A stretch of 64,000 nt of DNA, taken from contig JAYUQC010000113.1 in NCBI GenBank assembly GCA_043759735.1, positions 1 to 64,000 on the forward strand. Direction: 5' to 3'. A program made the translations under genes and the position numbers. Under the pieces are notes generated by a model. It was not told where the DNA came from, did not search any database, and was given only the letters and a program-made list of their open reading frames with translations. The DNA is from CAISIP01 sp043759735. Its GTDB lineage: Bacteria > Pseudomonadota > Gammaproteobacteria > Burkholderiales > Burkholderiaceae_C. Positions 58,071-64,000 of this stretch are shown here, in pieces. The first letter of the stretch is position 1. Every line of letters starts with the position of its first letter.

Positions 58071-58937
58071 TCAAACAGGGGGTGGGGTTTGCCGGGTGAC
58101 CGGGACGCCGGGCGCAGCGGGCTTGGGCACGAATCGCACGCGCTTGAGCCACAGCCGCGCAGCCTGCAGGTGGATGCGGCTGATGACACCCAGCGTCATC
58201 GCCGGATAGCGCCACAACGCCTTGCGCAAGGTCGCCGGCGTGACCGGGTCGAGTGTTCCGCTGACGCTGGTCTGCAACACCGTGCCTTGGGCGTCCTCGT
58301 AGTCGATGCGAGCCACATAACGTTCGCCCTGCGTTCTGCGTATGCGCATGAAACGGAAGCGGTAATGGCCTTCGACGCGCAGGAATGGCGACACATGGAA
58401 TTGTTTTGCCGCGGTGAGCTGCGCGCCCCACTGTGGGTTGTCGAGCAGGTAGCAATGCCGCTCGCCGAATGTATTGTTGACCTCGACCACGATGGCGCGC
58501 AGTGCGCCGTCGGCGCTGTCGGATGCCCGGTGGCAGAACCAGAAGCTGACCGGCTTGAATGCATAGCCCCATACCCGCGGGTAACATTGCAACCAGACCT
58601 CGCCAGTGGCATCCAGGATGCCTTCGCGGCGCAGCAGTTCGTCCAGCCACGCCACTGCGCCGCCACGCTCTGGCGGGCGGCCGTCGCCGTGGTCGGCGTC
58701 GAAGAAGCTCAGCGCGGCGCGGCGATTGCATGCCAGGCTGCTGTGGGCCGCAAGATGCGCGGGATCCTGCATCGCACGCATCGGCAGCATCAAGAAGTAG
58801 CCGGGGTAGGCAAAGGCATTGCGCGCCGGCCGCAGCCGGGTGTGGCGCACCTCGCCGAATCCGAGCATGGGCAGCGCGACGGCACAACCCGACGCCAGTG
58901 CTGGCGTTGCCACGGTGCCCACCATTGCGCCGGCCAT
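58071..58937 (-). CDS. DUF1365 family protein
   Basis: 288 residues; ATG 58937 shares its A with the stop of the FAD gene (TGATG), and a GTG one codon earlier is also possible. Typical DUF1365 blocks are HTRLRPARNAFAYPGYFLML, FFDADHGDG, GYAFKPVSFWFCH and VEVNNTFGERHCYLL. It is almost always encoded beside a Cfa-like methyltransferase and an amine-oxidase-like FAD protein, as here. Its biochemical role is unknown. Confidence 0.92.
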   Translation of the reverse strand: MAGAMVGTVATPALASGCAVALPMLGFGEVRHTRLRPARNAFAYPGYFLMLPMRAMQDPAHLAAHSSLACNRRAALSFFDADHGDGRPPERGGAVAWLDELLRREGILDATGEVWLQCYPRVWGYAFKPVSFWFCHRASDSADGALRAIVVEVNNTFGERHCYLLDNPQWGAQLTAAKQFHVSPFLRVEGHYRFRFMRIRRTQGERYVARIDYEDAQGTVLQTSVSGTLDPVTPATLRKALWRYPAMTLGVISRIHLQAARLWLKRVRFVPKPAAPGVPVTRQTPPPV

Positions 58938-60277
58938 CACGCGAACGCCTTCTCGGTCTGGCGCTCGGAGCGCGCAATGCCGGCTGTTGCCAGAAGCCGG
59001 TTTGCCACGATAAGACCGGCCTTGAGCCCGTCTTCATGGAATCCGTACCCCATCCAGGCGCCGCAGAAAAAAGTGTCGCGCACGCCTTGCAGAGCCCAGA
59101 CCTGCGCCTGGGCCGCCACTGCGGCGTGGTCGAAGACCGGGTGCGCATAGGGGTACTCGCCCATGACGTGTTCGGGCGCGATAGCACGCACCGGATTGAG
59201 CGACACGATCACCGGTTGCTGCCAGGGCAATGGCTGCAGGCGGTTGATCAGATAGTGCAGGCACACCGGATCATGGCTGCCGGGTGCGGCTTGAGCGGCC
59301 CCCATAGCAGACTCGTAGTTCCAGGCTGCCCAGGCGCGCGAATGCCGCGGCAGAACCGATGCGTCCGTGTGTAGCACGGCCCGGTTGGGGTGATAACGGA
59401 TCGCGCCCAGGATGGCGCGCTCCTGCGCACTGGCGTCTGGCAGCAAGGCCAGCGCCTGGTCGCTGTGGGTGGCGAGCACGACTTTGTCAAAATGTTCGTT
59501 GCCGTGGTCGGTGCTCACGGTCACACCGGCGCCCGGTTCATGGCGCCGGATCAAACGCACCGGGCTATTCAGGCGTTTGTCGTGCACCTGGGACAGAATT
59601 TTGTCGACATAGCGCCGTGCGCCGCCCCGTACGGTCCACCATTGCGGCCGGTTGCGCACCTGGTTGAGCCCATGGTTGTGGCAAAAACGGATCATGGTCG
59701 ACACCGGGAACTGCAGCATCTGCGCCTTTGGGCAACTCCAGATGCAGGCCACCATCGGCATGAAATACCAGTCGCAGAAGGCGTCGCAAAAGCCATGCTG
59801 GCGCAAGAACTCGCCCAGCGGTTGTTGCAGTTGCGCCTCGTTGCCTGCGCGCGCGATATCTTGCGTCAGTGTATTGAAGCGACCCAGGTCGCGCAGCATG
59901 CGCAGAAAACGCGGGTTGACGAGATTGCGCCGCTGCGCGAATACGCTGCTGATCGTGCTGCCGCCCCATTCCAGATGCTGGCCGTTCTGCGGATCGGTGG
60001 TCTGGACTGAAAACGACATGTCCGAGCGGCAGGTCTCAATGTCCAGTTCGGCAAAAAGTGCGATCAGTGTGGGATAGGTGCGCTCGTTGAACACCAGAAA
60101 GCCGGTGTCCACGCCATGCGCAACCATGCGGCCCGCGACCGGCAGCGCGATGTCGACGGTGTGGGAGTGGCCGCCGAAGTAGCCCGCGGCTTCAAAGATC
60201 GTGATGGACGCCTGGCCACGCAGCCGATGCGCGGCGGCCAGGCCTGCGATGCCCGATCCGACGATGGCCACTTTCAT
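58937..60277 (-). CDS. NAD/FAD-binding amine-oxidase-like protein
   Basis: 446 residues from ATG 60277, which opens the Rossmann motif (MKVAIVGSGIAGLAAAHRL). FEAAGYFGGHSHTVD, VDTGFLVFN and the C-terminal CGAWMGYGFHEDGLKAGL complete the flavin-binding set. The open frame runs 167 codons further upstream through low-quality sequence and is not coding. It is the first gene of the eight-gene operon and probably performs a redox step on acyl chains, as proposed for relatives next to cfa genes. Confidence 0.92.
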   Translation of the reverse strand: MKVAIVGSGIAGLAAAHRLRGQASITIFEAAGYFGGHSHTVDIALPVAGRMVAHGVDTGFLVFNERTYPTLIALFAELDIETCRSDMSFSVQTTDPQNGQHLEWGGSTISSVFAQRRNLVNPRFLRMLRDLGRFNTLTQDIARAGNEAQLQQPLGEFLRQHGFCDAFCDWYFMPMVACIWSCPKAQMLQFPVSTMIRFCHNHGLNQVRNRPQWWTVRGGARRYVDKILSQVHDKRLNSPVRLIRRHEPGAGVTVSTDHGNEHFDKVVLATHSDQALALLPDASAQERAILGAIRYHPNRAVLHTDASVLPRHSRAWAAWNYESAMGAAQAAPGSHDPVCLHYLINRLQPLPWQQPVIVSLNPVRAIAPEHVMGEYPYAHPVFDHAAVAAQAQVWALQGVRDTFFCGAWMGYGFHEDGLKAGLIVANRLLATAGIARSERQTEKAFA

Positions 60278-60751
60278 CGGCGGCTGCTCGCGGCCCGGCG
60301 GGCAGACAAAACCGCCGCGAAGCGCCCCGAGGTCAACAAAGGGGAGGAGGAGAACAACCCCGGGATTACGCCGGACCGTGCAAGGCTCAGGCGACTTCGC
60401 AGCAGGAAACGCGTGGGAGGCTCCAGCAACTCCCATGGGGTATGGATTCCGGGCATGACGCACAAGTTCCTGGCTGCGTTGATCCAGGTGTGACAGACAT
60501 TCGGTGCTTTTTCGAAACTCATAAGAAATATTATAGACTACATAGTAATTTGTTGACCAGTTGGTTTTATTTCTTTGCTGCGACTTGGTCATTGCCTCGC
60601 GACGCCAGCCCGGGCCGTTGGATGCCGGGCCGAGCATCGCACACTGCGGTTGCGGCCTGACGAATTTTCGGCGAACGCCGAAGGAAGCGGCTGTCACCGG
60701 TCGCACACTAAAATTGCCGCGAGTTGATATGCTTCCTACCTGAAGGACCCG
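60278..60751. other. Long intergenic/leader region between the FAD operon and the ferritin-like gene
   Basis: 474 bases between divergent genes. A markedly AT-rich island (60520-60590) contains a perfect TATAAT on the minus strand. The part from 60290 to 60480 would be leader for the FAD operon and includes a GGGGAGGAGGAG purine run on the plus strand. No tRNA, small gene or sigma-factor gene was found. Confidence 0.4.
60530..60559 (-). promoter_or_regulatory. Putative promoter of the FAD-cfa operon
   Basis: On the minus strand, TGGTCA (60559-60554), an 18-base spacer and TATAAT (60535-60530) form a sigma-70-like promoter in an AT-rich island. It would give a leader of about 245 bases before the FAD start. 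No TGATCC-type sequence of the RpoE-ChrR system was seen. Confidence 0.4.
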
Positions 60752-61621
60752 ATGCTGTATCCCGAATTGTTTAAACAACTGGAGGCGGTGCGCTGGGATA
60801 TGGCGCGTGATATCCCCTGGGACAGCTTTGAGGCCGACAAGTTGTCCGATGAGCAGGCCAAGACCATCAAGTTGAACGCCATCACCGAATGGGCGGCGTT
60901 ACCGGCGACCGAGATGTTCCTGCGCGACAACCGCCATGACAGCGACTTCTCGGCGTTCATGTCGATCTGGTTTTTCGAAGAGCAGAAGCACTCGCTGGTA
61001 TTGATGGAGTACCTGCGCCGGTTCCGGCCCGAAATGCAGCCCACGGAAGCCGAGTTGCACGATGTGCGTTTCGAGTTCGACCCGGCGCCGGCACTGGAAA
61101 CCCTGATGCTGCATTTTTGTGGCGAGGTTCGGCTCAACCACTGGTACCGCCGGGCCAGCCAATGGCATTCCGAGCCGGTCATCAAGCATATTTACACCCG
61201 GCTGAGCCAGGACGAGGCGCGTCATGGCGGCGCCTATCTCAAGTATATGAAGCTGGCGATTTCGCGCTTTGGTGTGGAAGCCAAGAGCGCGTTTGCCAAG
61301 GTGGGCGTGCTGATGGCCAGCGCGCGGCGCAATGCGCAGCCGATGCATCCGACCAATCTGCATGTGAACAAATCACTGTTTCCGAAAGACACGGTGCAAA
61401 GCCGGGTTCCTGACCCGTTGTGGCTGGAGCATTGGCTCGACCATCAGATCAAGTTCGACGCGAGCTGGGAGACGCGCGTGGTCGATCGCATCTTGCACAA
61501 TCTGAGCTTGCTGCTCAATCGCAGCTTTGGCACCGTGCAGGAGCTCAACCGGTACCGCAAGGAGCTTAGCCGCGAACAGGCGCAGCTGCTGGCCCTGCGC
61601 GCGCTACCAGACGCGGTTTGA
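60752..61621 (+). CDS. Ferritin-like di-iron protein (acyl-ACP desaturase-like)
   Basis: 289 residues, all helical. The di-iron ligands fit the ferritin-like oxidase/desaturase pattern: E in ITEWAALP, E..H in FFEEQKHS, E in CGEVRLNHW and E..H in DEARHGG. This resembles fatty-acid desaturase type 2/AurF-like proteins. TGAAGGACC precedes the ATG. It is divergent from the lipid-modification operon and might supply the unsaturated or oxygenated acyl substrate; that link is inferred. Its 3' end overlaps the HD-GYP-like gene on the other strand by 18 bases. Confidence 0.87.
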   Translation: MLYPELFKQLEAVRWDMARDIPWDSFEADKLSDEQAKTIKLNAITEWAALPATEMFLRDNRHDSDFSAFMSIWFFEEQKHSLVLMEYLRRFRPEMQPTEAELHDVRFEFDPAPALETLMLHFCGEVRLNHWYRRASQWHSEPVIKHIYTRLSQDEARHGGAYLKYMKLAISRFGVEAKSAFAKVGVLMASARRNAQPMHPTNLHVNKSLFPKDTVQSRVPDPLWLEHWLDHQIKFDASWETRVVDRILHNLSLLLNRSFGTVQELNRYRKELSREQAQLLALRALPDAV

Positions 61622-62839
61622 CGTGGTTGGCCCAGCGGTCAGCGCCAGCATGCGGTCTAGCTGAATCTTGACCTTGCATTCGCCGGGTCCGACGCCGGCC
61701 ACGATACGGTACTCGCGGGCGCTGGTATCGCGCACGGCATGTTCACCCGTCGGAATCCCCTCCGGATTGACCAGCACCGCGACCCGCGGCATCGTCGTGT
61801 TGGCGCCGCGTCGCACTACCACGCCGATCTCCAGGTTTGCCAGGCGCACCAGGGTTCCCGGCGAATAGACGCCGACCGCTTTGATCAGCGCGGCGCCGGC
61901 TTCGTCGGTCGCGCCTGACTCGTCGCGATAGATCGCCTGCATCGCCACAACGGCGGTATCGGGCCGGCGCGACGCCCGCGGCGACAGGTGCGCCGCGAAC
62001 TTGTCGGCCCTTTGCAGCAACCGTGCCAGGCGCTGGCCGCGGGTGCGCGGAGCCAGCGCGCCGGGTCCGGTCACATGGTGGTCGCGCACGGCTTCCAGGC
62101 AATCGGGGTCCAGCAGTCCGAAACCACGCAACAGGCCTTCGGAGCGGCTGGCATGGTGCTCGATCAACTCGCGCTGCACCGCGGTCGGCGGGTCGTTCTG
62201 GGCCGCGAGCCGATCCTGCATTTCAGTCATCGACATATTCATGGTCAGCGCGGCCTTGCCCAGGCTGTCTTGCATGTCCTGCGGCCAACCCAGAACCTCC
62301 CGCGCCGCCAATCCACACATCACGCTCACCAGCATTGAATGGGTCGCGCTGTAGAGCTGGATTTCGCTTGCCGCCAAATAGAACAGCGCAAACAGCGCGC
62401 CGTCCGGATTGCGGCGCGCCTGCTGACTGATCCGGGTTTGCAGCCGTTCCAAGGCGTCGACGAAATGCACGCCGTCGAGCTCGCGCAGCAATCGGTTGCC
62501 CTGAACCTGCAGGTCGAGCCAATCGAGTTCGTCACCCATCGTGCGGTTGCGTGGCACTGTCAATTCGCGGGTGGTCAGCGTGGCCTGGGCGATCTTGCCC
62601 AGCGTGCGTTCGTCACGCACCAGTTCATGCAATTTGCCGACGAAGGCTTTCTGGTGTTGTTCGGACTCGGACACGTCGACAAAAAAGCCGTTGCCGCGTC
62701 CACGGACCGCCTCCAGATCATCGCGCGTAACGATCACAAAGCCCTTGCGGGCCAGCAATGCGCCGGTTTCGTCGCGCAGCGAAAATGGCAGTGGCTGGCC
62801 AATAATGATCGACTCGTGGGTGACTAGTACAAGGTTCAT
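61604..62839 (-). CDS. Degenerate HD-GYP-like protein
   Basis: 411 residues from ATG 62839. Residues 1-100 form an N-terminal domain often found before HD-GYP modules. The helical part is HD-GYP-like, but the active-site residues are lost: ATHSM at 166-169 lacks the HD aspartate, the HDiGK position reads LTMNMSMTE, and HHxxxGxGYP reads DHHVTGPGAL with no GYP. Later helices (RADKFAAHLSPR) are kept. It is therefore unlikely to hydrolyse cyclic di-GMP and may act as a binding protein. About 145 bases without a gene separate it from glnE. Confidence 0.85.
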   Translation of the reverse strand: MNLVLVTHESIIIGQPLPFSLRDETGALLARKGFVIVTRDDLEAVRGRGNGFFVDVSESEQHQKAFVGKLHELVRDERTLGKIAQATLTTRELTVPRNRTMGDELDWLDLQVQGNRLLRELDGVHFVDALERLQTRISQQARRNPDGALFALFYLAASEIQLYSATHSMLVSVMCGLAAREVLGWPQDMQDSLGKAALTMNMSMTEMQDRLAAQNDPPTAVQRELIEHHASRSEGLLRGFGLLDPDCLEAVRDHHVTGPGALAPRTRGQRLARLLQRADKFAAHLSPRASRRPDTAVVAMQAIYRDESGATDEAGAALIKAVGVYSPGTLVRLANLEIGVVVRRGANTTMPRVAVLVNPEGIPTGEHAVRDTSAREYRIVAGVGPGECKVKIQLDRMLALTAGPTTSNRVW

Positions 62840-62983
62840 GGTGGCGATGGATGAAACTCGGGCTGCGCAAGGCGCCGAGGGCACAGCATACCCGTGCCCC
62901 TGTTGCTCGATCTGCATGCGTGTGACCGCAAAGCCCTGCTTTTCAGTCTTTTGGTGCGATGCTTGGCGGTTGCGCCCACGCCA

Positions 62984-64000
62984 TCAGGGGTCGGGTGCGC
63001 CAAATACCGCGGCCCATAATGCCAGCACGGCATCGCGATGCTGGTCCATCTGCCCCGCCGGCATCTGCGTCGATTCCTCGTTGAGCCGGGCATGATGTTG
63101 CATCTTGCGCAGTTCACGGTAAGCCTGCGCGGCGGCTGAACCGACGCCGTCGGGCAACAGTCCCGCTTGCTGTGCGCGAAGCAGCAGGGCAATATTGCCG
63201 ACGTTGGCCACCAGGGGTTCATGCTGCGCGGCCTGGGACAGCACCAGGTACTGCACGGCGAATTCCGCATCGACCATGCCCCCGGGGCTATGCTTGACGT
63301 CGAAGCGGCCCTCCTTGACCGGATGCGCGGAGCGGACCTTCTCACGCATCGCAACGATCTCCGCACGCAGATCGTCGGCAACGCGCGGCGCCGTTACGAC
63401 ACCGCGGCGGATGGCGTCAAAGCGTGCGCGCATGGTGTCATTACCCAGCACGAACCGGGCCCGTGTCATGGCCTGGTGCTCCCAGGTCCAGGCGGTGTTG
63501 CTGCCGCGTTTTTGCTGGTAGGCGGCAAACGCCTCGAAGCTCGTGACCAGAAGCCCGGAGTTGCCATTGGGTCGCAGCGCAGTGTCGATCTCGTACAGGT
63601 CGCCCTCGCCGGTCTTGACGGTCAGCCAGTTGATCAGCTTGCGCACAAAGGTCGCATAAACCTCGGCCGAACGCTCGTCGTCGTCTTCGTACACAAACAC
63701 AATGTCCAGGTCACTGCCGTAACCCAGCTCCAGGCCGCCGAGCTTGCCGTAGGCGATGATGGCCAGCTGCGCATGCTCGCGGTGCCGATTCTTCAGCCGG
63801 CTCCAGCACCAGCGGGCCGTCACGCGCAGGATGGATTGCGCCAGGGCGCTCAGATCGTCGGCAACCTGCTCGACTGTCAGCACGCCCTCGACGTCGCGTG
63901 CCAGCGTGCGAAAAACCTCGGCATGGTGGGCCCGGCGCAACAAGTTGAGCAGGGTTTCGTCGTCGTCCTCTTCGGTGATGTGCAGCGCGCCGCGCCGCTG
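62984..64000 (-). CDS. glnE: Glutamine-synthetase adenylyltransferase, C-terminal part (partial)
   Basis: The last ~338 residues of GlnE; the gene continues beyond the window. This is the second (adenylylating) nucleotidyltransferase half, with the GSDLDIVF motif in IIAYGKLGGLELGYGSDLDIVFVYE, then YEIDTALRPNGNSGLLV, WEHQAMTRARFV and the helical end KHSPGGMVDAEFAVQYLVL. GlnE attaches AMP to glutamine synthetase in response to PII and glutamine, switching nitrogen assimilation. The frame is open to the window edge. Confidence 0.95.
   Translation of the reverse strand, partial: QRRGALHITEEDDDETLLNLLRRAHHAEVFRTLARDVEGVLTVEQVADDLSALAQSILRVTARWCWSRLKNRHREHAQLAIIAYGKLGGLELGYGSDLDIVFVYEDDDERSAEVYATFVRKLINWLTVKTGEGDLYEIDTALRPNGNSGLLVTSFEAFAAYQQKRGSNTAWTWEHQAMTRARFVLGNDTMRARFDAIRRGVVTAPRVADDLRAEIVAMREKVRSAHPVKEGRFDVKHSPGGMVDAEFAVQYLVLSQAAQHEPLVANVGNIALLLRAQQAGLLPDGVGSAAAQAYRELRKMQHHARLNEESTQMPAGQMDQHRDAVLALWAAVFGAPDP

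Noticed and set aside
60278..60778. 167-codon upstream extension of the FAD protein
   Set aside because: The conserved Rossmann motif begins at the Met at 60277, the extension has no domain, and it runs through a promoter-like AT island.

Overview
The window is a GC-rich stretch (mid-60s % by eye) of a betaproteobacterial chromosome. The neighbourhoods point to Burkholderiales, most likely Comamonadaceae (Rhodoferax/Polaromonas-like): recA-recX, sucCD-terC, a stand-alone pilA beside a GspE-type ATPase and two O-antigen-ligase paralogues, purB-yaeQ, and a glnE end. The genus is an inference from gene content and style, not a database result.

Layout. 1-5515 is the 3' part of a sugar-uptake operon: two ABC permeases, a GH1 glycosidase, a MalK-type ATPase and a GH31 glycosidase, mostly with overlapping start/stop codons. 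5733-12355 is a signalling block: a response-regulator/cyclase fusion, a hybrid histidine kinase with two receivers and an HPt domain, then an AT-richer pair coding a porin-like barrel and a short phosphate-binding-like periplasmic protein. 12755-17863 holds topoisomerase III with a histone-H1-like tail and SWIB domain, a divergent SET-domain methyltransferase, birA and a SPOR protein. 18038-25966 (minus strand) carries a CbrA-like transporter/kinase, its CheY-like regulator and a membrane sensor ending in a DEDDh exonuclease, followed by a TctDE-like two-component pair. 26097-32595 is MarR, recA, recX, argC, sucCD and a TerC protein.

32813-45457 and beyond is a second signalling and pilus region. 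It has a CHASE2 Ser/Thr kinase, PP2C phosphatase, FHA protein, CHASE2 adenylate cyclase and cyclic-nucleotide phosphodiesterase, then a GAF-MshEN-GspE ATPase, pilA with a sigma-54 promoter, and two O-antigen ligase/pilin glycosylation-type membrane proteins. 47197-52882 is mostly housekeeping: moaC, M48 peptidase, holin-like protein, DUF3717-DUF1289 fusion, yaeQ, purB, GST. 52950-60277 is a tightly coupled eight-gene minus-strand operon (FAD protein, DUF1365, Cfa-like methyltransferase, chalcone-isomerase-like, MFS, DUF3833 lipoprotein, SDR, NTF2-like) of the kind linked to membrane fatty-acid modification and photo-oxidative stress. It is divergent from a di-iron ferritin-like protein. A degenerate HD-GYP protein and the C-terminal part of glnE close the window.

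The most unusual signals are three. (1) A family of 77-78 bp palindromic repeats occurs at five places, often as tandem pairs and always directly after a TGA; one copy sits in frame inside recX, and others supply the start signals of downstream genes. (2) The SET methyltransferase is divergent from a SWIB/H1-tailed topoisomerase. (3) The kinase of the CHASE2 module carries a tandem Thr-containing tail whose FEKT core is repeated in the linker of the neighbouring FHA protein.
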